From an uncultured Selenomonadales bacterium (GTDB taxonomy: Bacteria; Bacillota; Negativicutes; Selenomonadales; Selenomonadaceae): 64,000 bases of DNA. The number at the start of each line of letters is the position of its first letter. Within the stretch, counting starts at the first letter, position 1. A program made the translations under genes and the position numbers. The stretch covers positions 11,586 to 75,585 of the forward strand of contig CALFJB010000109.1 in assembly GCA_937877565.1 (NCBI GenBank). Direction: 5' to 3'. Positions 1 to 8,560 of this stretch are shown piece by piece. The notes beneath the pieces were generated by a model. It ran no database searches and had not been told where the DNA came from. It saw only the letters and a list, made by a program, of their open reading frames with translations.

Positions 1-1171
1 CCTGTACCATTCTAATATCAGTAACAATAATTTTTTCTGCGGGAAAATCTCTTTTCGGCGTGACGTTTATAAAATGTTTGTCAACTTCATTTGCGCCCGC
101 AACCGCGTTGTACATTTCCATAACAGTTGAATCAACAACAATAATTGTGCCGTCCTTTAAGCCGATTGGACTCATAAAACCGGCGCAACCTCCGGCGGCT
201 GTAATTGCTGATTCTTCAGCCATATGCAAATGTAACGCGCCTTCAACCGCGTTTAAAATTTTAATTTCGTTTACTTCGTGGTCGCCGCGTACAAACGCAA
301 GAATTAACCTACCGTCGTCATCTTGAAAGGCAACGGCTTTAATTGTCTTTTCTATTGGCACATTCAAATAATTTTTAACCATTTCGATTGTATGACAATT
401 TGGCGTTTCAACTTTTTCAAGCGGCTTTAAATCTTCAACTTCAGCCTTGATAACTTTCAATTCGGCTTTTTCGTCGCTTGCCGCGTAGTCGCAATTTTCG
501 CAGTAAGCAATGGAACTTTCGCCACTTGGAGCTAAAACTGTAAACTCGTGCGAATGTCCGCCGCCTATTGCGCCGTTATCAGCCTCAACAGGGCGGAATT
601 TCAAGCCGCAACGATTAAAAATATTTGTGTAAGCGTCGTACATTTTTTTATACGAAATGTTCATACCGTCAATATCTTTATCGAACGAATATAAATCCTT
701 CATGACAAATTCGCGGCTACGCATTAAACCAAAACGCGGGCGAATTTCATCACGATATTTATTTTGCATTTGGTACAAAAGGAGCGGCAGTTGTTTATGT
801 GAACGAACTTCGCCGCGAATTAAAGTTGTAATCATTTCTTCGTGCGTTGGTCCCAAACAAAATTCTCTGCCGTGTCTGTCTTTAAGGCGCATCATTTCAG
901 GACCGTAAACTGCCCAGCGTCCCGATTCTTGCCAAATTTCTGAAGGTTGCGTTATTGGCATCATCAATTCTTGTCCGCCGTTAACGTCCATTTCTTCACG
1001 AATTATTTGCATAATTTTTTTCATTGTTCGCCACGCCAACGGCAAATAGGTATACATACCGCCCGCCGCTTTTCTGATGAAACCTGCGCGAAACATTAAT
1101 TTATGGCTCAAAAGTTCCGCCTCTGCCGGAGATTCTCTAAGCGTCGGCGCGTATAACTGACTTGCTTTCAA
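1..1171 (-). CDS. proS: Prolyl-tRNA synthetase, C-terminal part cut by window edge
   Basis: This gene charges tRNA-Pro with proline in the cytoplasm. Reading the minus strand from a TTG at 1171 gives a protein opening MKASQLYAPTLRESPAEAE, the classic bacterial ProS start, followed by the class II motif 2 stretch (FRAGFIRKAAGGMYTYLP), a GRWAVYGPEMMRLKDR region, FCLGPTHEEM and RPRFGLMRSREFVMKD. The next part matches the inserted editing domain of bacterial-type ProS (about residues 225 onward). An AGGTG ribosome site lies six bases before the TTG. About 390 residues are present of a usual 570, so the anticodon-binding domain lies outside the window. It is the last gene of the his-relBE-GNAT run, six bases after the GNAT remnant. 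Confidence 0.95.
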   Translation of the reverse strand, partial: MKASQLYAPTLRESPAEAELLSHKLMFRAGFIRKAAGGMYTYLPLAWRTMKKIMQIIREEMDVNGGQELMMPITQPSEIWQESGRWAVYGPEMMRLKDRHGREFCLGPTHEEMITTLIRGEVRSHKQLPLLLYQMQNKYRDEIRPRFGLMRSREFVMKDLYSFDKDIDGMNISYKKMYDAYTNIFNRCGLKFRPVEADNGAIGGGHSHEFTVLAPSGESSIAYCENCDYAASDEKAELKVIKAEVEDLKPLEKVETPNCHTIEMVKNYLNVPIEKTIKAVAFQDDDGRLILAFVRGDHEVNEIKILNAVEGALHLHMAEESAITAAGGCAGFMSPIGLKDGTIIVVDSTVMEMYNAVAGANEVDKHFINVTPKRDFPAEKIIVTDIRMVQ

Positions 1172-1176
1172 ATTTA

Positions 1177-1664
1177 TCACCTGCTGTAAAATTTTTTTAT
1201 CATAATATATTCAAATTCATTTTCGCTAAAAATTTTAAAATCTAATTTTTTGTAAAGTTTAACCGCCGCCAAATTTTCTTTTTGTACGGACAAAGAAACG
1301 CGCTGAAATTTTTCTGCTGAAAGTTTTTCCAGCAAATTTTTCATTAACGCGGTTGCAATTCCTTGACGCCGAAAATTTTTAATCACTGACAACGCAAGCG
1401 AAGGCGTTTACCGTCAATGTGTCCGTAGTCATTCATAATTCTTGACCACGCCGCGCCAACAATTTTATTTTCAATTTCTGCTACAAAACAAAAATCAGCT
1501 TTACCTTCGCCGAAATTTTTTATGTAAATTTGAAGTTCCGGCTGATAAATAATTTCTCGCGCAGGTTTAACCGTGCCCGCCGGTATGAAAATCGCCTCGT
1601 ACAAAAAATTTTCAAGTTCGCCATATTCTGACGCCTGCATTTCTCTAATTTTAAAATTCATCAT
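1177..1664 (-). pseudogene. GNAT N-acetyltransferase broken by a one-base frameshift
   Basis: Two adjoining reading frames together make one GNAT acetyltransferase of about 162 residues. The first (from ATG 1664) ends IMNDYGHIDGKRLRLRCQ and stops at 1383. The second resumes with LSVIKNFRRQGIATALMKNL, which is the acetyl-CoA-binding motif (R/Q-x-x-G-x-A). Adding one A to the AAA run at 1407-1409 restores HIDGKTPSLALSVIKN in frame. The ATG overlaps the toxin stop as ATGA, so it is translated behind the toxin. Either a real inactivating deletion in an A run or a sequencing indel explains the break. The substrate cannot be told from sequence. Confidence 0.75.
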
Positions 1665-1930
1665 CGATTATAAATTTGTCTCCTGTGGTCAACGTCAACA
1701 ACGGTAATTAAAATTTTGTCGTCTTCAATATCAGCAATGATTCTGTAATTTCCAACACGATAACTCCATTTATCACTTAAATTGCCGTTTAAAGCTTTTC
1801 CGTGTAAACGTGGATTTTCACAATCAACAAGATTTGTGTTAATCCAATTAATAATTCTGATACGAATAGGATTATCCAATTTATTAAGCAGTTTTTCAGC
1901 TTTAGGTGCCATTTCAACAGAATATTTCAT
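1661..1930 (-). CDS. RelE/ParE-family toxin
   Basis: An 89-residue basic protein opening MKYSVEMAPKAEKLLNKLD and containing the RelE-like core LHGKALNGNLSDKWSYRVGNYRIIADIED. RelE-family toxins of this type are usually ribosome-dependent mRNA endonucleases, while ParE relatives poison gyrase. The sequence alone does not settle which applies. I chose the ATG at 1930 because it overlaps the antitoxin stop in TAATG, typical of coupled toxin-antitoxin pairs, rather than the start seven codons upstream. The conserved R-x-G-x-Y-R-I pattern and the closing VVDVDHRRQIY fit a RelE fold with an intact active end. Confidence 0.85.
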   Translation of the reverse strand: MKYSVEMAPKAEKLLNKLDNPIRIRIINWINTNLVDCENPRLHGKALNGNLSDKWSYRVGNYRIIADIEDDKILITVVDVDHRRQIYNR

Positions 1931-2151
1931 TAGATTCCCAATCTCTTCCAAACTTCTTCCACAGGATAACTTACAGGGTTTTTACGATATTCTTCCATAG
2001 CTTGATTATATGCAGTCAATGCTGCGTCATCATCAAAAATCATTTCCATAATCGCTTGCCTTGCGACTTCGGAAACGCTCATATTCATATCTTTCATATA
2101 ACGTTGAAGAGTTGCCGTGTCTTCATCGTTTAAGGTAATTTCAAAAGTCAT
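1930..2151 (-). CDS. RelB/DinJ-like antitoxin
   Basis: A 73-residue acidic protein. The N-terminal MTFEITLNDEDTATLQRYM followed by MSVSEVARQAIMEMI fits a ribbon-helix-helix DNA-binding domain, and the C-terminal part (MEEYRKNPVSYPVEEVWKRLG) fits the toxin-binding tail of small RelB-like antitoxins. It would neutralise the toxin encoded next and probably repress the pair. Its ATG follows the hisF stop with no gap, so it has no room for a promoter of its own between the genes. It is either transcribed with the his genes or from a promoter inside hisF. Confidence 0.85.
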   Translation of the reverse strand: MTFEITLNDEDTATLQRYMKDMNMSVSEVARQAIMEMIFDDDAALTAYNQAMEEYRKNPVSYPVEEVWKRLGI

Positions 2152-2910
2152 TTAAAATCTAACCTCCACGCCGTATTTTTTTAGATATTCTTTGACTTGC
2201 CGAATTGTATATTTGCCGTAATGAAAAACTGACGCCGCCAAAACTGCGTCCGCCTTACCGTCAATTAAAACTTTCAAAAAATGTTCCAATTCGCCCGCGC
2301 CGCCGCTTGCAATTACGGGAACGTTTACCGCCTCTGATACTGCGCGAGTTAATGGAATGTCATAGCCGTCTTTCGTGCCGTCCGCGTCCATACTTGTTAA
2401 AAGAATTTCGCCCGCGCCAAGTGCCACGCCTTTTTTAATCCATTCCAAACAATCTAAGCCGGTTTGAGTGCGCCCGCCGTTAATATACACTTCCCATTTG
2501 TCATCGCCGCAACTTTTAGCGTCAACCGCCAAAACTATGCACTGACTGCCAAATTTTTTTGCGCCTTCAGCAATTAACGCAGGATTTTTTATCGCCGCAC
2601 TGTTCACAGAAATTTTATCTGCTCCCGCTTTCAGCATAACGCGCATATCGTCAACAGTGCGAATACCGCCGCCAACTGTGAACGGTATAAAAACTTGTGA
2701 CGCACAATTTTTGGCAACTTCAACCATTGTGCCGCGTCCTTCGTGTGACGCCGTTATATCCAGAAAAACTAATTCGTCTGCGCGTTCGTCGTCGTATTTT
2801 TTCGCCAATTCTACGGGATCGCCCGCGTCGCGCAGTCCTACAAAATTTGTGCCTTTTACTACCCGCCCGCTTTTTACGTCAAGGCAGGGTATTATTCTTT
2901 TTGTCAACAT
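2152..2910 (-). CDS. hisF: Imidazole glycerol phosphate synthase cyclase subunit
   Basis: HisF takes ammonia from HisH and closes PRFAR into imidazole glycerol phosphate and AICAR in histidine synthesis. The 252-residue length is normal. The start MLTKRIIPCLDVKSGRVVKG carries the catalytic aspartate of the CLD motif, FTVGGGIRTVDD and SVNSAA form phosphate-binding loops, and VLAVDAK carries the second catalytic aspartate. ASGGAG near residue 222 is the C-terminal phosphate loop. It lies 90 bases after hisA, across a hairpin-forming TTAGG-type repeat, and abuts the antitoxin gene directly. Confidence 0.97.
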   Translation of the reverse strand: MLTKRIIPCLDVKSGRVVKGTNFVGLRDAGDPVELAKKYDDERADELVFLDITASHEGRGTMVEVAKNCASQVFIPFTVGGGIRTVDDMRVMLKAGADKISVNSAAIKNPALIAEGAKKFGSQCIVLAVDAKSCGDDKWEVYINGGRTQTGLDCLEWIKKGVALGAGEILLTSMDADGTKDGYDIPLTRAVSEAVNVPVIASGGAGELEHFLKVLIDGKADAVLAASVFHYGKYTIRQVKEYLKKYGVEVRF

Positions 2911-2930
2911 TGGAAAAAACTCCCGTTTTT

Positions 2931-2999
2931 TTAGGTGCTATATTTTAGGTATTAGGGAAAAAATTTTAATCCCTAAAACCTAACAGCTAATACCTAAAA
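2931..2999. repeat. TTAGG-type dispersed repeat with 13-bp perfect inverted ends
   Basis: The hisA-hisF gap is filled by TTAGG/CCTAA-rich sequence. TTTTAGGTATTAG at 2943-2955 is the exact reverse complement of CTAATACCTAAAA at 2987-2999, so the transcript folds into a stem. Related sequence occurs at 22124-22160, 59182-59222 and 61066-61147. Confidence 0.75.
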
Positions 3000-3000
3000 C

Positions 3001-3723
3001 CTATTCCGCTATTTTTAAGGCTTCGGTTAAATCCAAAGTGCCTTCATAAAGTGCCTTGCCGATTATTGCTCCGACAATTCCGGCGTTTTCATAGGCTTTT
3101 AAATTTTTAATGTCATCAAGCGAAGTTACGCCGCCCGACGCTATAACTTCAATTCCGGCATGTTCGGCAATATCTGCAACGTGCGCCGCGTCAATTCCGT
3201 TTAACATTCCATCACGTGAAATATCTGTGTAAATAATTGTCGAAATTCCATAATCGCCAATACGCGCCGCCAATTCTTTTGCGTCAATTTCGCCGGAATC
3301 GCTCCAGCCATGTACCGCTACAATCCCGTCGCGTGCGTCAATTCCAACTATTACTTGTTCGCCAAAATTTTCCGCCGCCTCCATTACAAATTCAGGGTCT
3401 TCAACCGCCGCACTTCCAATTATTACACGCTCAACTCCAATATCCAACAAATTTTCAATATCGCTCATTTTGCGAATACCGCCGCCAACTTCGATTGGAA
3501 TATTTATATTGTCAACAATTCGCTTTATTGCAAAAATATTTTCGGTTACGCCTTTTTTTGCGCCGTCCAAATCTACCACGTGTAAATATTGTGCGCCCGC
3601 GTTTTGCCACTTTTGAGCAATTTCTTCAGGGAACATTGAATATTTTTTCAATTTTTTAAAGTCGCCTTGCTCCAGTCTCACAACATTGCCATCCAGTATA
3701 TCTATCGCCGGTATTATTAACAT
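3001..3723 (-). CDS. hisA: ProFAR isomerase (HisA)
   Basis: HisA opens the ribose ring of ProFAR to give PRFAR, the substrate of HisF-HisH. The 240-residue protein opens MLIIPAIDILDGNVVRLEQG with the catalytic aspartate in PAIDI, has VGGGIRKMSD and IIGSAA phosphate loops, a second acidic residue in YTDISRDGM and ASGGV near the C terminus, as in a (beta/alpha)8 barrel. I place the start at ATG 3723, seven bases after GGAGG, rather than at the TTG two codons upstream. It follows hisH by 11 bases, with its ribosome site at the hisH stop. Confidence 0.97.
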   Translation of the reverse strand: MLIIPAIDILDGNVVRLEQGDFKKLKKYSMFPEEIAQKWQNAGAQYLHVVDLDGAKKGVTENIFAIKRIVDNINIPIEVGGGIRKMSDIENLLDIGVERVIIGSAAVEDPEFVMEAAENFGEQVIVGIDARDGIVAVHGWSDSGEIDAKELAARIGDYGISTIIYTDISRDGMLNGIDAAHVADIAEHAGIEVIASGGVTSLDDIKNLKAYENAGIVGAIIGKALYEGTLDLTEALKIAE

Positions 3724-3734
3724 TGCCAACCCTC

Positions 3735-4361
3735 CTACAATTCAATAAAATTTTTTAAAACTTTTAAGCCAACGTCGCCGGATTTTTCGGGATGAAATTG
3801 AGTAGCAAAAACTTTTCCAAGTTCAACCGCCGCCGTTACATTTTCGCCGTAATTTGTTACTGCCGTTACCAAATTTTCATTCGACGGCACCGCGTGATAA
3901 CTATGCACAAAATAAAAATAATTTTTGCCTTCAAGCCCCGCCAAAAGTTTCGACGCGCCAAATTTTATCAGATTATCTTTCCTGCCAATTTGTATTGAAT
4001 TCCAGCCCATATGAGGAATTTTTAAACCGTCCGCACGAATTTTTTTAACTTCGCCTTTGAAGACGCCCAAGCCTCTAACGTTCGGCGATTCTTCGCTACG
4101 TTCAAATAAAATTTGCAACCCGACGCAAATTCCCAAAAGCGGCTTATGCATCAAAACTTGTTCAAGAATTGTTGGAATTAATCCGGTTGCCTCCAAATTT
4201 TTCATACAATCGCCAAACGCGCCTACGCCCGGCAAAACTAATTTTTCCGCGTTTTTTAAATCTTCAGCGTTTGAAGTAACTTTCACTTCGCCGCCGACAA
4301 ATTTTAATGCTTTTTCGACGCTGTACAAATTCCCAATGCCATAATCTATTATCGCTATCAT
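3735..4361 (-). CDS. hisH: Imidazole glycerol phosphate synthase glutaminase subunit
   Basis: HisH hydrolyses glutamine and channels ammonia to HisF. The 208-residue class I amidotransferase shows the nucleophile cysteine in LLGICVGLQ, the oxyanion region LVLPGVGAFGDCM and the His-Glu pair in FATQFHPEKSG. It is the first gene of the local his group, which lacks hisG, D, C, B, I and E, so the remaining genes must lie elsewhere. The leader upstream contains a stem-loop at 4400-4457. Confidence 0.97.
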   Translation of the reverse strand: MIAIIDYGIGNLYSVEKALKFVGGEVKVTSNAEDLKNAEKLVLPGVGAFGDCMKNLEATGLIPTILEQVLMHKPLLGICVGLQILFERSEESPNVRGLGVFKGEVKKIRADGLKIPHMGWNSIQIGRKDNLIKFGASKLLAGLEGKNYFYFVHSYHAVPSNENLVTAVTNYGENVTAAVELGKVFATQFHPEKSGDVGLKVLKNFIEL

Positions 4362-4399
4362 TAAATCACCCGCTTTTAAATTCGCAATTTCAAAAAATT

Positions 4400-4457
4400 A
4401 TCCTGCCTACCTTGAATTTTAACTTGCTGCTCAATAGCTAACGACTCAAGGCAGGAT
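4400..4457. terminator. Stem-loop with T tracts on both sides
   Basis: ATCCTGCC (4400-4407) and TTGA (4412-4415) pair with TCAAGGCAGGAT (4446-4457), leaving a four-base bulge and a 30-base loop. On the minus strand the stem is followed by TAATTTTTTG in the hisH leader, and on the plus strand by TTTTTTATTTG ahead of the Zorya-like genes. It could be a two-way terminator or a his leader attenuator. I see no T-box sequence. Confidence 0.45.
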
Positions 4458-4510
4458 TTTTTATTTGTTAAATGAAATTGTTTAACTTGTAATTATAGGA
4501 GGCTGATAAT

Positions 4511-6421
4511 ATGGAAGAATTTTTTTTAGAGTACAGATTAACGATACTTTGTAGCATTGCTATTATCGTTTGGTTTATTTTTGCAAAGTCAAAATTTGAA
4601 AAGTACATTTCAGAAAATCCATTCGGCGAATACGAACAGCCGCGCACTGCCGCAACTTTGGGCGTAATTGGAACTTTTGCCGGAATTACTTTGGGATTGT
4701 GGGATTTTAATTCTTCGCCGGAGGCTATGCAAGAAAGTGTTACAACGCTTTTAGGCGGTATGAGGTAGGCGTTTTTTACTTCGATTCTTGGAATGGGACT
4801 TTCAATGTATTTGAAAAATGAGCAAGCGAACGCGCAAAAAAATATTTCGCCGAAATATGAAGCAACTGTTACAGATTTAATCGAATATTTGAAACAAAGT
4901 TCAGCGCGTAAATCTGAAGACGAACGAAAACTTTCATCAACTATGGAAAAATTAACTTCGTCGCTTGCCAAAGTTGATAAATCTGAACACGAAGAAAAAG
5001 TTTTAGCCGCGTTAGAAAAATTAACTACTTCACTTGTTGGAGACGGCGATTATACAGTTATTGGACAGATGAAAACGCTCCGCCTTGAAATGCGCGATAG
5101 CAACGATAAAATTATTTCTGCACTTCAAGACTTTTATAAAATTTGGGCGGAAAATAATCAAAAGTTGGCTGACATTCAATCTGAAATGCAGGCAAGCAAC
5201 GAAAAAATTTTGCAAGAGTTTCAGGAGTTCGGAAAAACTTTGGCTGAAAATAATTCAAAGGCGTTTATTGAGGCGTTAAACGAAACTATGAAGGACTTCA
5301 ACCAAAAACTTACTGAACAATTCGGCGAAAATTTCAAGCAGTTAAATGTTGCCGTCGGTCGGCTTTTAGATTGGCAAATTAACTACATTAAAACTGTTGA
5401 GACTGCAACGCAAAATTTAGAAACTGCGTTTGAAGGAATTGACGCCGCCAAAAATTCCCTCGCGCAGATTTCAAATTCTTCTTCCGCAATTCAAGATTCT
5501 GCTTTAAACATTCAAAATTTAATCGTCACGGCAAATATTTATGAGCAAAAATTGGAGCAAGTTTTAGTTGAAGTTGAAACGCTAGGCGATTCTGCAAAAA
5601 ATTCCGTCCCGCACATAATTAATTTTATTGAAACTTCCTGCAACGAAATTGAAAAATCTTCTAAAACCGCTGCCCAAAATGTTGACGACTTATCTAAAAG
5701 AATTCAATTTGAAACTACTCAAGCTCAAAATAATTTGGTTAATTTGGTAAAAACTTCTTGCAACGAAATTCAAAAAAATACAGGAATTGCCATTGATAGC
5801 GTTGATGAATTGACTGAAAAAATTTACTCTGAAGCTACTCAAGCTGAAAATAATTTGGTTAATTTGTCAAAAACTTCCTGCGATGAAATTTCAAAAACCA
5901 CTGCAACCGCCGCCAATAACGTCAATAATATTTCTGAAAAAGTTACAGCCGCCATTGTTAAAGTACAAGAATACGCGGAAATAATTTCTGACATTTCGAG
6001 CGATTCAGTTTCAGAATTGGAAAATTTCGCAAATCAAGCGGTTAAATCAATGTCGGAAGTTAGCAAAAAAATTGAAACTACTTCCTACAAACAGCGCGAA
6101 ATTATGGACGCCGAAGTTAAATCTGCAAAAGATTATGTACAAAAAATTATCGCAAATTTAAATAACGAAAACGCCAGAGTTACAAAAACTATTTCAGATT
6201 CGTTAAACAATATGATGAAGACTAATAACGAAAATCTTAAAAAGTCAACCGAAAATCTTAACAACAATCTTGAAAAAGTTTTGAAAGAATCGCTTGAAAA
6301 ATTCGGCGACACAATGTATAAAGTTTCTGCAAAGTTTGTTAATGACTATACGCCCTTAACTCAAAAATTAGCCAATTTAATTAATATTGCTAAAGACGTT
6401 GAAAGAAGGGCGTACCGTTGA
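4511..6421 (+). pseudogene. ZorA-like motor channel protein with one in-frame TAG
   Basis: ZorA belongs to the MotA/TolQ/ExbB proton-channel family and forms the rotor-stator unit of Zorya anti-phage systems with ZorB. The frame from ATG 4511 encodes a membrane helix (LCSIAIIVWFIFA), a second (LGVIGTFAGITLGLW) and TLLGGMR, then TAG at 4766-4768, then continues in the same frame with AFFTSILGMGLSMYL, a third helix. A coiled-coil tail of more than 500 residues follows, rich in N, K and E with repeats near NNLVNL-KTSC. A long cytoplasmic tail is a hallmark of ZorA. An AGGAGG site precedes the start. The stop could be a true nonsense mutation (one base from CAG or AAG), an assembly error or a read-through site. 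The part after the stop also has its own ATG at 4793. Confidence 0.75.
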
Positions 6422-7101
6422 AAAAGACTGAAGATCATTGGATGTCAATTTCAGATATAATGTCGGGGCTGATGATAGTTTTTATGTTTATCGCCGTAAC
6501 TTTTATGATGGAAGTACAGCAGGAACAGCGGCAAAAAGACGAATTGATTTATAATTATGCGGTAGTCAAGAAGGAAATTTACGAGGCGTTGTTTCTGGAA
6601 TTTAAAGACGATTTAACGAAGTGGAACGCGGAAATTGACGAAGAAACTTTAACATTGCGATTTAAAGAGCCGGATATTTTATTTGGCGTCGGTTCAGATT
6701 TATTGACGCCGAAATTTCAGCAAATACTAAATGATTTTTTGCCGCGTTATATAGCCGTCATTTCGCAGGAAAAATACAAAGATTATATCGAAGAAATTAG
6801 AATTGAAGGTCATACCGATCCATTTTGGGCGGGCGCAGAAACGCGCAACCAAGAATATTTAAACAATATGATACTTTCGCAGGCACGGACTCGCGCAGTT
6901 TTAAGTTATGCAATTAATATGCCGTATCTCCAGCCAAATTTGGAATGGATTATCCAAAGAATTACGGCTAACGGTTTGTCCTCAAGTCAGCCAATATTTT
7001 CAAATGGCGCAGTTGACGCCAAACTTTCACGGCGCGTTGATTTTAGGATACGCACAAAGGCAGACGAAAAATTAAATGAACTTGCAAAGGAGATTGATTA
7101 A
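6418..7101 (+). CDS. ZorB-like OmpA-domain motor protein
   Basis: The 227-residue protein has one N-terminal membrane helix (ISDIMSGLMIVFMFIAVTFMM) and a C-terminal OmpA/MotB-like peptidoglycan-binding domain with IRIEGHTDPFW, LSQARTRAVLSYA and SRRVDFRIR. In Zorya systems ZorB partners ZorA as the cell-wall-anchored part of an ion-driven motor. The TTG start at 6418 overlaps the ZorA-like stop by three bases, a sign of coupled translation. It is intact even though the ZorA-like gene carries a stop codon. A generic MotB-like protein is the alternative, but the three-gene layout favours Zorya. Confidence 0.82.
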   Translation: MKKTEDHWMSISDIMSGLMIVFMFIAVTFMMEVQQEQRQKDELIYNYAVVKKEIYEALFLEFKDDLTKWNAEIDEETLTLRFKEPDILFGVGSDLLTPKFQQILNDFLPRYIAVISQEKYKDYIEEIRIEGHTDPFWAGAETRNQEYLNNMILSQARTRAVLSYAINMPYLQPNLEWIIQRITANGLSSSQPIFSNGAVDAKLSRRVDFRIRTKADEKLNELAKEID

Positions 7102-7102
7102 A

Positions 7103-7909
7103 TTGGACAGTTGGGACAAATTTTATCAAATGGGACTGCCTAAAGAAAAATCAAGTTTCAGATTAGACGGTGAATTTTCAAAACTTGACTGGAGAAAACC
7201 GTTGCCGCCGGAAGTAGAAATTACACCGAATGAACGCGGCGAATTGCCGGAAGAATTTATTTTCACTGATGACGGCTTTTTTTATCAAGGACACCGCGTC
7301 ATTTTGTACATTCGTGATCAACCGCAATATTTCAAAGAAAACACACTTACAGAATACAAATTCCATTTGACAAACTGCGCGACTTTAAAACGTATGAAGA
7401 CGCAAAATCGCTATGGCAAATATGTTGTTTCTGAAAGTACAAGCGGCGTTTTCAAAGTCAATTACATTCGCAACAATGAAATTATAGCCGTTGAGAAAAT
7501 TATGCACGTTTGCAAAGATTGTTTGAGTAAGTTGAACTGGCAAAACTATAAAAAATTTTACGGCTCCCCAAAAGTTAAAATCTATGAAAATTTTTCACTT
7601 GAAGAATTTTTTAAAATTATGAATGAAGGCAACCGAAGAAATTTTGATATTTTGCCGGATTATACAGACGAAACTGCGCCGCTAAATGTTTACCCGCCAA
7701 ATTGGGCGATAATTTCTAAAACGTTGCGCACGGAGTCCGGCTTTATTTGTTCAGATTGCCACAGAAAAATTTCTGATATAAAAAATTTGCAAGTCCATCA
7801 CGTAAACGGTATAAAAAGCGATTGTAGCCGCTCCAATCTTGAGGTTTTATGTGCGCCTTGTCATCAGAAAAGACACAGCCATAATATTTTGGGAGGAAGA
7901 AATTTTTGA
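7103..7909 (+). CDS. HNH endonuclease, Zorya type II (ZorE)-like effector
   Basis: About 268 residues. The C-terminal part (from about residue 210) is a clear HNH nuclease: CSDCHRK with two zinc cysteines, then LQVHHVNGIKSDCSRSNLEVLC with catalytic HH and Asn, then CAPCHQKRH. The N-terminal two thirds has no domain I recognise, with a C-x2-C pair at MHVCKDC. Type II Zorya systems carry ZorA, ZorB and the HNH protein ZorE, so the neighbourhood suggests a DNA-cutting effector driven by the ZorAB motor. I place the start at TTG 7103, ten bases after AAAGGAG and one base past the ZorB-like stop. An ATG start at 7130 has no ribosome site. Confidence 0.78.
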   Translation: MDSWDKFYQMGLPKEKSSFRLDGEFSKLDWRKPLPPEVEITPNERGELPEEFIFTDDGFFYQGHRVILYIRDQPQYFKENTLTEYKFHLTNCATLKRMKTQNRYGKYVVSESTSGVFKVNYIRNNEIIAVEKIMHVCKDCLSKLNWQNYKKFYGSPKVKIYENFSLEEFFKIMNEGNRRNFDILPDYTDETAPLNVYPPNWAIISKTLRTESGFICSDCHRKISDIKNLQVHHVNGIKSDCSRSNLEVLCAPCHQKRHSHNILGGRNF

Positions 7910-8289
7910 AAAACGAAAGATTTTTAGAAATTATACGATTCTGTTTTGTCGGCGGGCTGTCGCTTATTGTAGATTGCGGCGTTTTGTACGCGCTAACGGA
8001 TTTTTGCGGCGTGCATTATCTTTATTCGGCGGCAACGTCTTTCACTGTGTCGGTAATTTTTAATTATTGGCTGTGTGTAAAATACGTTTTCAAAAATGCA
8101 CGTCATCAAACGCCGAAACAGGCAACAATTTTTATTGGCTCAAGTATTGTTGGACTAGGATTGAATCAAGTTTGTATGTGGTTTTTCGTAGAAAAAATTT
8201 TATTGCACTATATGATAGCCAAACTCTGCGCGACGGTGATTGTAACTGTTTGGAATTATATAATGAAACGCAAGGCAATTAACGGCTAA
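7906..8289 (+). CDS. GtrA-like small membrane protein
   Basis: A 127-residue protein with four predicted membrane helices (around FCFVGGLSLIVDCGVLYAL, YSAATSFTVSVIFNYWL, IFIGSSIVGLGLNQVCMWF and MIAKLCATVIVTVWNYIM). The pattern RFCFVGG near the start, F-N-Y near residue 50 and W-N-Y near the end is the GtrA family signature. These proteins are thought to help move lipid-linked sugars across the membrane. The TTG start overlaps the HNH gene stop and sits six bases after GGGAGGAAG, so it is co-transcribed with the Zorya-like genes. Whether it takes part in defence is unknown. Confidence 0.8.
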   Translation: MKNERFLEIIRFCFVGGLSLIVDCGVLYALTDFCGVHYLYSAATSFTVSVIFNYWLCVKYVFKNARHQTPKQATIFIGSSIVGLGLNQVCMWFFVEKILLHYMIAKLCATVIVTVWNYIMKRKAING

Positions 8290-8297
8290 AAAAATAC

Positions 8298-8326
8298 TTG
8301 ACAAAATCGAATAAATAATTTAGTAT
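8298..8326 (+). promoter_or_regulatory. Sigma-A-type promoter of tRNA-Ala
   Basis: A perfect TTGACA (8298-8303), a 17-base spacer and TAGTAT (8321-8326) lie 12 bases before the tRNA. Confidence 0.85.
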
Positions 8327-8337
8327 ACACACATTGC

Positions 8338-8413
<76 letters not shown>

Positions 8414-8469
8414 CAAATTGAATTTTATGTTCGCCGAAGTGCGAATTTGAACGAATATAAAGAAAAATT

Positions 8470-8494
8470 CTCGGCGGTTACCGAGTTTTTTTTT
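8470..8494 (+). terminator. Intrinsic terminator after tRNA-Ala
   Basis: CTCGG (8470-8474) pairs with CCGAG (8481-8485) and is followed by nine T residues. Confidence 0.85.
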
Positions 8495-8560
8495 GCCTGT
8501 GTTATTTGTCACAGCTTAATAAATTTTGTAAGGAGGTGAAACCGCTACAGAAATTTTTAT

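Noticed and set aside
4362..4510. T-box or other amino-acid riboswitch in the hisH leader
   Set aside because: No T-box sequence, specifier loop or known riboswitch core is visible; only a stem-loop with T tracts can be supported.
4468..4971. A 167-residue minus-strand ORF opposite the ZorA-like gene
   Set aside because: It is the reverse-strand shadow of the coding frame, which has known membrane and coiled-coil pattern on the plus strand.
5700..5900. Short similar stretches in the ZorA-like tail as a possible CRISPR or DNA repeat
   Set aside because: The similarity is at the level of coiled-coil coding sequence (NNLVNL-KTSC), with no regular spacer.
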